DNA from: an uncultured Erysipelotrichaceae bacterium
GTDB taxonomy: Bacteria; Bacillota_I; Bacilli_A; RF39; UBA660
DNA length: 64,000 nt
Assembly (NCBI GenBank): GCA_902775285.1
Contig: CACYLI010000003.1
Span: forward strand, 1-64,000
Direction of reading: 5' to 3'
Shown: positions 52,902 through 60,649 of the stretch, piece after piece
Numbering within the stretch: the stretch's first letter is position 1
How the letters are laid out: the number at the start of each line of letters is the position of its first letter
Notes under the pieces: generated by a model
Told to the model about the DNA's origin: nothing
Seen by the model: the letters and a program-made list of their open reading frames with translations, nothing else
Database searches by the model: none
Made by a program: the position numbers and the translations under genes

Positions 52902-53343
52902 TTTTTCTCCTTAATTCAATACAATAATTACTAAATTCATCCATTTCTTCTAAATAAGTTAAATAAGTTGCATAATCTCTAGTTATTATTCTTTCAAGTT
53001 CATTTAGTGTATTAATATATTGTTTAATATGTTCTTCACTAAGTTCTTTAAATCCATTAATAAAGTAACCCATATTACTCGGATCAATTAATACCGCATC
53101 ATGATATGTTATATACGGAACATAACTATTTTCATTCTTTCTATATTTTCTTCTACTAATAATATCAATCATAGTATCTTCTTCAAATTCATCTTTAACA
53201 CATATAATATTTACTTGTTTCTTATCAACACAATATTTATCATCTTTACTACCATAAACTCTAGTTTCAATATATCCATATGTGATATCAGATTCACAAT
53301 CTCTAGATTTATTAAGGTAAACTCTATAATATTCTTTTTTCAT
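52888..53343 (-). CDS. Unknown protein, first gene of the overlapping operon
   Basis: A 151-residue soluble protein: MKKEYYRVYLNKSRDCESDI, a beta strand EDTMIDIISRRKYRKNENSY, then a helical tail (HIKQYINTLNELERIITRDY, YLEEMDEFSNYCIELRRKNG). It matches in plan the last gene (51019-51477), so the operon reads A-B-B-B-B-A. The ATG at 53341-53343 follows TAGGAGG; the frame extends seven codons further up. Not recognised. Confidence 0.75.
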   Translation of the reverse strand: MKKEYYRVYLNKSRDCESDITYGYIETRVYGSKDDKYCVDKKQVNIICVKDEFEEDTMIDIISRRKYRKNENSYVPYITYHDAVLIDPSNMGYFINGFKELSEEHIKQYINTLNELERIITRDYATYLTYLEEMDEFSNYCIELRRKNGNK

Positions 53344-53366
53344 TAAACCTCCTAAAATTGTCACAT

Positions 53367-53395
53367 ATTATATCATAAAAACAAATCCTAGTCAA
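53367..53395 (-). promoter_or_regulatory. Promoter of the six-gene operon, inside a terminator hairpin
   Basis: On the minus strand TTGACT (53390-53395), 17 nt, and TATAAT (53367-53372). The -35 box is in the descending arm of the hairpin at 53387-53410, the same design as behind tsf. Confidence 0.75.
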
Positions 53396-53410
53396 TTAAA
53401 TGACTAGGAA
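53387..53410 (-). terminator. Terminator upstream of the six-gene operon
   Basis: TCCTAGTCA/TGACTAGGA hairpin with a six-base loop, then TTTGTTTTT on the minus strand. It may be the old terminator of a tRNA remnant just upstream (53411-53455). Confidence 0.75.
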
Positions 53411-53455
53411 TCTATTTCTTTAATACTTAAATTTTTATGAGATTCTAATTCGAAA
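53411..53455 (-). other. Possible third tRNA 3'-end remnant (weak)
   Basis: CTTAA and the T-loop heptamer ATTCGAA are 21 nt apart, as in the intact tRNA-Arg region, and a terminator follows. The acceptor part between them does not match. The rest of the gap to 53621 shows nothing I can name. Confidence 0.35.
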
Positions 53456-53621
53456 GTATAGATAAATAGTATTATTGCATTACTATGTCCACATCTAACA
53501 CTAGTAGTCTTTTACAACCATACAAATACTTTTAGACAAAAATTATTAAAAGTTACTATTTTTATGTTAAATAATCAAATATTATTATTTTAAAATTTCT
53601 ATACTATAGAACCACTTTAAT

Positions 53622-54401
53622 CTACATTTTTATAAGTTTTTTTATATATTTTATATTTATTAAAAAATATAAAGCTATACTTACTACTATTAGAATAGCA
53701 AAACTTGTTATACTAAGTACTCCATAATCTAATTTATTAGGTAATTTTGATATTTCATAAGCATTAACTTTATAACTACCTAAATAATTAATTGCTTTTT
53801 CTTCTAACATTACAGCTATAATATTACAAAAGAATACCATTATTAAAGCTATAATATATTTTATAATATCTTTTTTTAATGATTTTTTATCAAATTTTTT
53901 AAGTAATACAAAACCAAGAGCAATGAATGTATAAATTAATGAAAATAATAAAGATATAACCACTTCACTTATTTCATCAAGTATCATTAAACCTTCAGCA
54001 ACATTTTTATCATGCAATTCATCATTAAAACTTTCAAGAGTAGAAACAGCTATTTTATGATAATCTAAATCACTAGGATAATTTTCAGTACTATAGTTTT
54101 CATTAACTATTTTATCAATATAATCACTAATGCTTTCTTCATTTGAAAAATAATAATAATGATCATTTTGACTATTTAACAAATGAAATATTATCATTTG
54201 TCTAATCTCTTCTTTAGAATATTCTTTTTTCATATATTCTTTTAAAAGATATTCTAAATCAGATATTTCTTTCTCAGTGTAATAGTTTTCCTTAACTTCA
54301 ATATCAATTTCTTTCTTTTTATTATAAAACACACTTATTCCAAAAATAATAATACCAAATATTATTATAGAAAAAAATATTACTAATCTTTTTTTATACA
54401 T
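53622..54401 (-). CDS. Unknown membrane protein
   Basis: A 259-residue protein. One N-terminal helix (5-24), an outside part of about 110 residues with charged helices (EKEISDLEYLLKEYMKKEYS), then three helices (VISLLFSLIYTFIALGFVLL; IIKYIIALIMVFFCNIIAVM; LSITSFAILIVVSIALYFLI). Not recognised. The ATG at 54399-54401 follows AAAGGAGGAG. It stands alone between two tRNA-end remnants. Confidence 0.7.
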   Translation of the reverse strand: MYKKRLVIFFSIIIFGIIIFGISVFYNKKKEIDIEVKENYYTEKEISDLEYLLKEYMKKEYSKEEIRQMIIFHLLNSQNDHYYYFSNEESISDYIDKIVNENYSTENYPSDLDYHKIAVSTLESFNDELHDKNVAEGLMILDEISEVVISLLFSLIYTFIALGFVLLKKFDKKSLKKDIIKYIIALIMVFFCNIIAVMLEEKAINYLGSYKVNAYEISKLPNKLDYGVLSITSFAILIVVSIALYFLINIKYIKKLIKM

Positions 54402-54490
54402 ATTTATCTCCTCCTTTATCATATAAATAAAGAAACAAAAAGAATTTAACGTGACATTTTACATTTAATTATTTATAATTAACTATTTAA

Positions 54491-54543
54491 TAGGCATCTA
54501 TTATATGTAGCCAGTGCCATAGAACAGTTAGATTCAATTTTCT
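54491..54543 (-). other. Decayed tRNA-Arg 3' end, remnant 2
   Basis: On the plus strand GGCATCTATTATATGTAG-CCAGTGCCATAG aligns with the terminator arm, spacer, CCA and acceptor of the intact tRNA-Arg (56744-56774) and with remnant 1. The T-arm is worn to ATTCAA. The remaining gap 54402-54600 has nothing else I can name. Confidence 0.65.
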
Positions 54544-54600
54544 TCTATTACTAATACTAGCTAATCAAATAATTATAATTAATGCTACCATACATGCTCA

Positions 54601-55830
54601 TTAAAAACTTATGTTATTTGTATTTATTTCTAATACTGGTCTTACGCCAGAAGCAAATTTATAATATGTATTAGAAGTCATTTGTCCTCTATTAATAATT
54701 CTTGGACCATTTTTATCAACTAAACCATTAATCCAATAAGAACCACGTAATAAATGACGAGCAGTACTTGGACAGCGAGCTATATTTGGATTCATTGTTG
54801 AGCATCCAGCTTCAACTGCTTCACTTTCATTTAATAATCTACCAGTTATAATAGGTACACCTAAATTTCTTAATCTCTCTACATATTCATTAACATAATA
54901 AGCAACTGAATAATTATTATCAGAAGCTAAACAATTCATAGAATGACAAGAAGAAACATTATTTGTGTATTCACTAGATATTTGATAATTTTCTTGGTCT
55001 CTTGTTGATTCATAAATACTAATTCCCTTTAATGGCCAAGAATTACTAGAACCATATTGAGGTAAAATATTATTTGAATTATCAAGCCAGTATGCTTTAC
55101 TAGAAAAAGGAACTAACGCATAAGATATTGAAGCACCATTTGATGTTAAATAACTTTGTAATCCATATCTACTATCAGAAGTAGAAATAAAACCCTCTGT
55201 TACATCAGAATTTGATAAAAAATTGTATCCAACAAACAAATTTTCTTCAGCTATCAAAACAGTAACTTCTTCATTACTTTTAACTATATAAAAGTTTTCA
55301 TCAGTATGAGATACATTAATTCTATCTCCTACACTTAATTGTCCAGGTACTTTTTGGCTTAAAACTTTAAAAGGTTTTCCATCTACTACATTTTCACAAT
55401 TTATGACTAATTTATCACCATCATTAAGTTCTGATACTGGAATTACATCTCCAATATTTTCAATACTAAGTTCATTTCCATGATATGAATATTGATAAGT
55501 TCCATCAGTTGTATAGAATTCTACTACTTTTCCTGCCTTGTTAATTTTAATATAGTATTCCAAATTATTTCGCCCACTTAGATTTAATGATTTATTACAT
55601 GGTGAAGAATTAGTTCTAGAATAAACCACTTCACCAGTATTTAACATTGAATCATTTATCCATTGCTGTTCTGCTACTTTATATATTTCTTTTATTTCAG
55701 TTGTAAAAGAGTTTTTCTTAGCTTCATTAAACATATCAATAACATTAGGAAGTGCAATAATCACTAAAATTGCTAATATGGCAATTACTGCAAGTAATTC
55801 CACTAATGTAAAACCTTTTTTAATTTTCAT
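54601..55830 (-). CDS. Type IV prepilin-like protein with large ectodomain
   Basis: A 409-residue protein. MKIKKGFTLVELLAVIAILA is a class III prepilin leader with Gly-Phe cut site and Glu5. After the stalk helix comes an ectodomain of about 350 residues, with Cys pairs and an end YYKFASGVRPVLEI, the type of ending seen in DUF6273-like surface domains. It is much larger than a major pilin, so it may be a tip or minor pilin or a pseudopilin. The gene stands alone between two decayed tRNA-Arg ends. It is nearly identical at the start to the fragment at 1-154. Confidence 0.85.
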   Translation of the reverse strand: MKIKKGFTLVELLAVIAILAILVIIALPNVIDMFNEAKKNSFTTEIKEIYKVAEQQWINDSMLNTGEVVYSRTNSSPCNKSLNLSGRNNLEYYIKINKAGKVVEFYTTDGTYQYSYHGNELSIENIGDVIPVSELNDGDKLVINCENVVDGKPFKVLSQKVPGQLSVGDRINVSHTDENFYIVKSNEEVTVLIAEENLFVGYNFLSNSDVTEGFISTSDSRYGLQSYLTSNGASISYALVPFSSKAYWLDNSNNILPQYGSSNSWPLKGISIYESTRDQENYQISSEYTNNVSSCHSMNCLASDNNYSVAYYVNEYVERLRNLGVPIITGRLLNESEAVEAGCSTMNPNIARCPSTARHLLRGSYWINGLVDKNGPRIINRGQMTSNTYYKFASGVRPVLEINTNNISF

Positions 55831-55930
55831 TTAATCACCTCTATATTATTAATTATTCATTAAATATAGTATACTATATTTATTAAACAAAAGAAATATA
55901 ATTTAAATCAATATAAAATATTATTACATT

Positions 55931-56013
55931 TAAAAAGCCTATTTCTAGGCATTTATTAACATAAGCAGTGCCCTCTGCACAATTCAAACATGTGATTGAC
56001 TCTTTAAAGTCAC
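55931..56013 (-). other. Decayed tRNA-Arg 3' half plus terminator, remnant 1
   Basis: On the plus strand 55966-56013 reads CAGTGCCCTCTGCACAATTC and onward, matching the CCA end, acceptor and T-arm of tRNA-Arg (56765-56800), then a worn anticodon arm (GACTCTTTAAAGTC). The 5' half is missing. The spacer and the GCCTA/TAGGC hairpin with T5 (55932-55950) are also kept. In 56014-56109 and 55831-55930 I see only AT-rich sequence. Confidence 0.8.
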
Positions 56014-56109
56014 AAAAATATTTTAAGATTATTTTCATTTTTGTTGATATTACAAGTTTATAATTGAACAGTAAATTAATATGTGTGATAAAAAGTAATA
56101 TATGTCATT

Positions 56110-56568
56110 CTATTTTTTATCAAACTCTACATATCCTTTTACAAATATCACTTTATCTAAAATAGATACATCAAATGAAGAATCATCACTTTTAATAATA
56201 GAAACTTTATAGTTATCTATTATTATATCATCTTTCTCTTTTATATAAAAATTATTTAATTTATCTTCTATCCACAAATTAGCAATATCGTTTTTGTTAG
56301 AATTATATACATCAATTAATTTAATAGCATATATTTTTTTATTTTCATCTTCAAATAAGTAATAATAAACAGTCCATTTTCCATCATCTTTATTTGGTCT
56401 AAAAACATCATAATAAATTTTATATAAATATTTCACTTTTATTGGAATTATAGTATTCTTAATTTTTATTATATGTTTTTTGTCCGAATGTCTTACAATT
56501 AAAAACATAATTAATGGAATACATAAAAAAACAATTATAAAAATAAAAACAAAATATTTGTAAAACAT
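56110..56568 (-). CDS. Unknown small membrane-anchored protein
   Basis: A 152-residue protein with one N-terminal helix (4-25) and a beta-rich domain (KVKYLYKIYYDVFRPNKDDG, KWTVYYYLFEDENKKIYAIK, DDIIIDNYKVSIIKSDDS). No family is recognised. The AGGAGGTGATAAA ribosome site is strong. It has a promoter 110 bp upstream and a structured leader. It stands between the intact tRNA-Arg and remnant 1. Confidence 0.7.
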   Translation of the reverse strand: MFYKYFVFIFIIVFLCIPLIMFLIVRHSDKKHIIKIKNTIIPIKVKYLYKIYYDVFRPNKDDGKWTVYYYLFEDENKKIYAIKLIDVYNSNKNDIANLWIEDKLNNFYIKEKDDIIIDNYKVSIIKSDDSSFDVSILDKVIFVKGYVEFDKK

Positions 56569-56591
56569 TTTATCACCTCCTAATAAAAATA

Positions 56592-56669
56592 TTAGAGCAT
56601 ACTCTCTAATCTACTTTTTTAATTGCCACTTAAGGCTGGCTTCACCTACTTTTTTTATGTTACCTATGT
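56592..56669 (-). promoter_or_regulatory. Structured leader RNA before the gene at 56110
   Basis: The leader of about 100 nt has GCCA/TGGC arms (56625-56640) flanked by two AAAAAAGTAG repeats, then TTAGAG/CTCTAA (56592-56609) followed by TATTTTTATT, like an attenuator right before the ribosome site. I match it to no known riboswitch. Confidence 0.45.
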
Positions 56670-56675
56670 AAAAAT

Positions 56676-56704
56676 AATATAGCACATTTTATTATAAAAG
56701 TCTA
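56676..56704 (-). promoter_or_regulatory. Promoter of the gene at 56110
   Basis: On the minus strand TAGACT (56699-56704), 17 nt, and TATATT (56676-56681) with a TGC extension. Confidence 0.5.
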
Positions 56705-56720
56705 TTATATCTCAAATTAA

Positions 56721-56754
56721 AAATGCCTTATAGCAGTATATACAAGGCATTTTA
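56721..56754 (-). terminator. Terminator of tRNA-Arg
   Basis: AAATGCCTT/AAGGCATTT hairpin with a long loop, then T-rich sequence on the minus strand. Confidence 0.85.
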
Positions 56755-56764
56755 TTATCTTAAG

Positions 56765-56841
<77 letters not shown>

Positions 56842-56895
56842 AAATCAAAAATTACTAATAAAGTATACAACACTTTTTAGTAATTTTCAAGAGTT

Positions 56896-58635
56896 TTATT
56901 CATTTTTTATTGATAAACCTAGTTCTTCTAGTTGTTTTTCATCAACAGAATTTGGACATTCTGACATTAAATCACTAGCACTTGCTGTTTTAGGAAATGC
57001 TATTACATCTCTAATATTCTCTGTACCAGTAAGAAGCATTGTAAGTCTATCAAGTCCAAGTGCAAATCCACCATGAGGAGGACAACCATATTTTAATGCA
57101 TCTACAAAGAATCCAAATTTTTCTTGAATTTGTTCTTCTGTTAATTCTAAAGCTTTAAACATAGTTTCTTGAACTTTTTCATCATGAATACGAATAGATC
57201 CTCCTCCAGCTTCATATCCATTTATTACAATATCATATGCTTTAGAATAACAATTAGCTTTATCAGTTAAAAGTTTACTTACATCTTCATCTTTAGGCAT
57301 TGTGAATGGATGGTGGCATGCCATAAATCTATTTTCTTCTTCACTCCATTCAAATGATGGAAAATCAACAACCCATAATAGTTTATAATCATCCTTATTA
57401 ATTAAATCTAAATCACGAGCTATTTTACATCTAAGTGCGCCCAAAGAAGTTTTAACTATATTCTTTTTACCACTAACTATTAAAACCAAATCATTATCTT
57501 CTATTTTTAATTCATTATGAATATTATTTAATTCTTCATCACTTAATACCTTTACAACAGAACCACTTATTTCATTTTGATATTTTATATAAGCTAATCC
57601 ACCTGCTTTATATGTTTTTACAAATTCAGTTAATTTGTCTAAATCTTTTCTAGAATATTTATCAGCAGCATTTTTAACAACAATAGCATTAATAATTCCA
57701 TCTTCATCTATTACACTTTTAAATAAGCCAAAACTAGTATTTTTGAAGATTTTAGTTATGTCATTTATTTCCATTTCAAATCTTAAATCTGGTTTATCAC
57801 TTCCATATTTATCAATTGCATCATCATATTTCATTCTAATTAAAGGTAATTTTATATCAATATTTTTAACTTCTTTAAATATAGATGCAATTAAATTCTC
57901 TCCTAAAGTCATAACATCATCTTCATCTACAAATGACATTTCTACATCTATTTGAGTAAATTCTGGTTGTCTATCTGCTCTTAAATCTTCATCTCTAAAA
58001 CATTTAGCTATTTGAAAATATCTTTCAAATCCACTAACCATTAAAAGTTGTTTAAATATTTGAGGAGATTGAGGAAGTGCATAAAACTTACCCTTATTTA
58101 CTCTACTTGGTACTAAATAATCTCTTGCTCCTTCTGGAGTAGATTTACATAAAATTGGTGTTTCTATTTCTAGAAAATCTAAATTATTTAAAAACTTTCT
58201 AGTAGCATAAGTTATATTATTTCTTACTACAAATTTTTCTTTTAAACTTTCTCTTCTTAAATCTAAATATCTATATTTAAGTCTTGTATCTTCTAAAGCA
58301 GTAGTATCATCACTTATTTGAAAAGGTATTTCTTTAGAAGTATTAATTAATACTAATTCTTCAGTTTCTACTTCTATTTCTCCAGTTTGTAATTTAGTAT
58401 TTTTACTTTCTCTTTCTACTATTTTACCTTTAACATTAATAACATATTCATTTTTTAATGTATTAGCTAAATCATAATACTTATTATCAGGTCTTACTAC
58501 TACTTGTATTATTCCACTTCTATTTCTTAAATCAATAAATACTAATCCCCCTAGATTTCTAACCTTTGATACCCATCCATTAATATTTACTTTTTTATTT
58601 ACATCTTTGATGTTATAAATTTTAAACTTTTCCAT
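56896..58635 (-). CDS. aspS: Aspartyl-tRNA synthetase
   Basis: A 579-residue class II synthetase. The anticodon-binding OB fold has [20 protein letters not shown]. Motif 2 is [20 protein letters not shown], and motif 3 is [21 protein letters not shown] bacterial insertion domain lies in the middle. Length is normal (about 590). It charges tRNA-Asp (and perhaps tRNA-Asn; the residues that decide this were not checked). It is under T-box control. Confidence 0.97.
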   Translation of the reverse strand: MEKFKIYNIKDVNKKVNINGWVSKVRNLGGLVFIDLRNRSGIIQVVVRPDNKYYDLANTLKNEYVINVKGKIVERESKNTKLQTGEIEVETEELVLINTSKEIPFQISDDTTALEDTRLKYRYLDLRRESLKEKFVVRNNITYATRKFLNNLDFLEIETPILCKSTPEGARDYLVPSRVNKGKFYALPQSPQIFKQLLMVSGFERYFQIAKCFRDEDLRADRQPEFTQIDVEMSFVDEDDVMTLGENLIASIFKEVKNIDIKLPLIRMKYDDAIDKYGSDKPDLRFEMEINDITKIFKNTSFGLFKSVIDEDGIINAIVVKNAADKYSRKDLDKLTEFVKTYKAGGLAYIKYQNEISGSVVKVLSDEELNNIHNELKIEDNDLVLIVSGKKNIVKTSLGALRCKIARDLDLINKDDYKLLWVVDFPSFEWSEEENRFMACHHPFTMPKDEDVSKLLTDKANCYSKAYDIVINGYEAGGGSIRIHDEKVQETMFKALELTEEQIQEKFGFFVDALKYGCPPHGGFALGLDRLTMLLTGTENIRDVIAFPKTASASDLMSECPNSVDEKQLEELGLSIKNE

Positions 58636-58651
58636 ATATCCTCCTTAAAAT

Positions 58652-58859
58652 AAAAAAACAGTGTTCATCCACAAAGGACGAATCACTGTATAATCCGCGG
58701 TACCACCTTAATTACTTATTAGTCTCTCTTATTATATAACGGTTAATCCGGCTATAAAGCACTCTATGGTGTCTTCAGTTTAATTTTATACTAATTTCCA
58801 TCAACCATTAGCTTTCTATAATATACATTAAACTTACTCTTCCACTTCAACGTTTTTAT
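58652..58859 (-). promoter_or_regulatory. T-box leader of aspS
   Basis: The leader holds the T-box AAGGTGGTACCGCGG (58695-58709), which can pair with the uncharged tRNA end, and a terminator ACAGTG..CACTGT with GTCC/TGGA arms (58658-58689) and T7. Stem I runs from about GAAGTGGAAGAG at 58850. A GAC triplet at 58771-58773 in the Stem I 3' side could be the Asp specifier. Uncharged tRNA-Asp should favour read-through. Confidence 0.92.
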
Positions 58860-58865
58860 GTATAA

Positions 58866-58894
58866 ATTATATTACTACTTTTTTTAAAAATCAA
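58866..58894 (-). promoter_or_regulatory. Promoter of aspS
   Basis: On the minus strand TTGATT (58889-58894), 17 nt, and TATAAT (58866-58871), just before the T-box leader. Confidence 0.7.
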
Positions 58895-59775
58895 GATTTA
58901 TTTATAAAATCAAAATTTATTTCATTAACATCATAATTTTCATAAACTGACTCAGTTATTAATAATTTACTTGCTTCATCTATTTTTTTATTAAAAATTA
59001 AATTCATACTTTTATTTTCTATATTAAAATTTACTAATTCTATTTCTTCTTTTAAATCACTATATAAATTATTTTGAGAATTAAAACTACTTTTTAATTC
59101 GTTTATTATTATGTTTATTTTATCTTCATTACTATTTTGTATTTTAGTTACTGGTACATAATATTTTAAATCATCCATTATTTTAGAGAAAACAATAGTT
59201 GTTTTATTAATATTATTAAATGAATCTATATCATATTTCTTATTAATACCATATTTTCTTGTTAAAGGATAATCTATTTCTTTATTAGATATAGGAAGAT
59301 GATTTAGTTCTTTATTTTCTACACTTATATATACTTCATTTATTCCATTTATTTCAGTCAATGAATAAATAATTGATTCTATCATTTGTTCTTCTAAATA
59401 TTTATTAGTATTTAAAAATTCTTTACTAAAATCTAAATACACTTTATTTTTATCTATTTTAACACTTTTTAATTCTGTTTTCTTAGGTATTAAACCATAA
59501 AAGTTTTCTAGATCTACACAACCATTTATCAATATATCTATTTTATTTTTAATTTCTTCTTCTATGTTATTATAATCAAAATAAACATTAACTTTAGATA
59601 AATAATTATCTTTATCCAATAAATAAACTACATCTTTTTTAGAACTAGTATTTGTTTTAATTACCTCCGTATTAAAATTTTCATGTGAAGGAAAGAAATA
59701 AAATAACATAAGTAAAAACAAGCACAATGAAGAAATAACAAATTTATTAATTGCAAACCTTTTTATTCTATTCAT
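58891..59775 (-). CDS. GerMN-domain protein (GerM-like)
   Basis: A 294-residue protein with an N-terminal helix (10-28), then two GerMN-type units. The first is clear: KNKVYLDFSKEF, EEQMIESIIYSLTEINGINE and VYISVENKEL. The second (about 190-290) is worn. GerM of Bacillus is a sporulation and germination protein with two such domains; other GerMN proteins exist. Here a GerE-like gene lies 47 bp upstream, as gerE and gerM are close in Bacillus. The start has no good ribosome site. Confidence 0.8.
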   Translation of the reverse strand: MNRIKRFAINKFVISSLCLFLLMLFYFFPSHENFNTEVIKTNTSSKKDVVYLLDKDNYLSKVNVYFDYNNIEEEIKNKIDILINGCVDLENFYGLIPKKTELKSVKIDKNKVYLDFSKEFLNTNKYLEEQMIESIIYSLTEINGINEVYISVENKELNHLPISNKEIDYPLTRKYGINKKYDIDSFNNINKTTIVFSKIMDDLKYYVPVTKIQNSNEDKINIIINELKSSFNSQNNLYSDLKEEIELVNFNIENKSMNLIFNKKIDEASKLLITESVYENYDVNEINFDFINKS

Positions 59776-59799
59776 ATTAAAATATATGTTAAATAAAAT

Positions 59800-59824
59800 T
59801 AAAAATGACTATAAAAAGTCATTT
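59800..59824 (-). terminator. Terminator of the GerE-like gene
   Basis: AAATGACTT/AGTCATTT hairpin, then TTTAATTTT on the minus strand. Confidence 0.7.
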
Positions 59825-60029
59825 AAATAGTTATTTCTCCTAGTTTTAATAATTCGATTACAGCTCCAGCTCTTCCTTTACATCCAAGTTTTTGCATTGC
59901 ATTCGATACATGATTTCTAACAGTTTTTTCACTTATTTTTAATATTGAAGCTATTTCTTTAGTAGATTTATTTTTAATTAAAAGCATAAACACATCTTTT
60001 TCTCTTTTGGTTAAAATATTTCCTGTCAT
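59823..60029 (-). CDS. Stand-alone LuxR/GerE-type HTH regulator
   Basis: A 68-residue protein made only of a LuxR HTH: LTKREKDVFMLLIKNKSTKE, then IASILKISEKTVRNHVSNAM and QKLGCKGRAGAVIELLKLGE. Size and lack of other domains match GerE (74 residues), the late mother-cell regulator of Bacillus. The neighbours (GerMN and SpoIIIAH-like) fit a sporulation link, but a general regulator is possible. Confidence 0.82.
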   Translation of the reverse strand: MTGNILTKREKDVFMLLIKNKSTKEIASILKISEKTVRNHVSNAMQKLGCKGRAGAVIELLKLGEITI

Positions 60030-60090
60030 ATATTCACCATAAATTACCCTTTCTTTAGTAATTTATGATAGTTATATAAAAAAGTGATTA

Positions 60091-60576
60091 CTATGATTCA
60101 AATTTTATAGTTATATTTTTCTTATCTTCAAATTCTTCTTGAATAGATCTCATTAATTCATTAGCAAGTCCACTATTATGTTCTTTAGCAGCAATTGTTA
60201 CAACAATATTATCATTATTGATTTCTATAAATGAGTTTATTTGAAATTCATTTAATAATTTGTCTTCCAAATAAGTTTCTTTACCTTTAGCCAGATTTAA
60301 TACTTGAAGTTCTTCAAATGCACTATTTTTTTCATTAGTATCACTAGAATTAATTATTTTATCTTTAAGTTCACTCATTACATCCATAATTTTTTCATCT
60401 CTTTCTACTCTAAGTGCCACTAGTTTATTTGATTCACTAACTGTAACATCTATATTTTTATTCACTTCTTTTGTAGTAGTATCTTTAAAAATATCACTAG
60501 GTAAAGTTATATAATATACTCCAAGAATTAGTATTAAAGAAAATAATGTTAAAAACCATAAATTTTGTTTATTCAT
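60091..60576 (-). CDS. SpoIIIAH-like protein
   Basis: A 161-residue protein: NLWFLTLFSLILILGVYYIT is the membrane helix with the SpoIIIAH start pattern, RVERDEKIMDVMSELKDKII the helix, and NDNIVVTIAAKEHNSGLANE then LMRSIQEEF the ring-forming fold (compare VTVKAKEHSKSEANEIMRLV in the family). In Bacillus it pairs with SpoIIQ to form the channel between mother cell and forespore. Other spoIIIA genes are not beside it. A GAGGTG ribosome site is present. Confidence 0.85.
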   Translation of the reverse strand: MNKQNLWFLTLFSLILILGVYYITLPSDIFKDTTTKEVNKNIDVTVSESNKLVALRVERDEKIMDVMSELKDKIINSSDTNEKNSAFEELQVLNLAKGKETYLEDKLLNEFQINSFIEINNDNIVVTIAAKEHNSGLANELMRSIQEEFEDKKNITIKFES

Positions 60577-60623
60577 GTTTTCACCTCAATATAATATATT
60601 AAGCATTTAAAAAAAATATGCAT

Positions 60624-60649
60624 AAAAAAAAGGAGTTATATAACTCCTA
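60624..60649 (-). terminator. Terminator of the Hpt-receiver gene
   Basis: AGGAGTT/AACTCCT hairpin with an ATAT loop, then T8 on the minus strand. Confidence 0.88.

Noticed and set aside
53411-53621. A gene or named ncRNA in the 53.4-53.6 kb gap
   Set aside because: No frame with a ribosome site is seen. Apart from a weak tRNA-end likeness the stretch is AT-rich and unremarkable.
56570-56670. Known riboswitch before the gene at 56110
   Set aside because: I compared the visible motifs with preQ1, fluoride, guanidine-II and c-di-GMP patterns and none fit.
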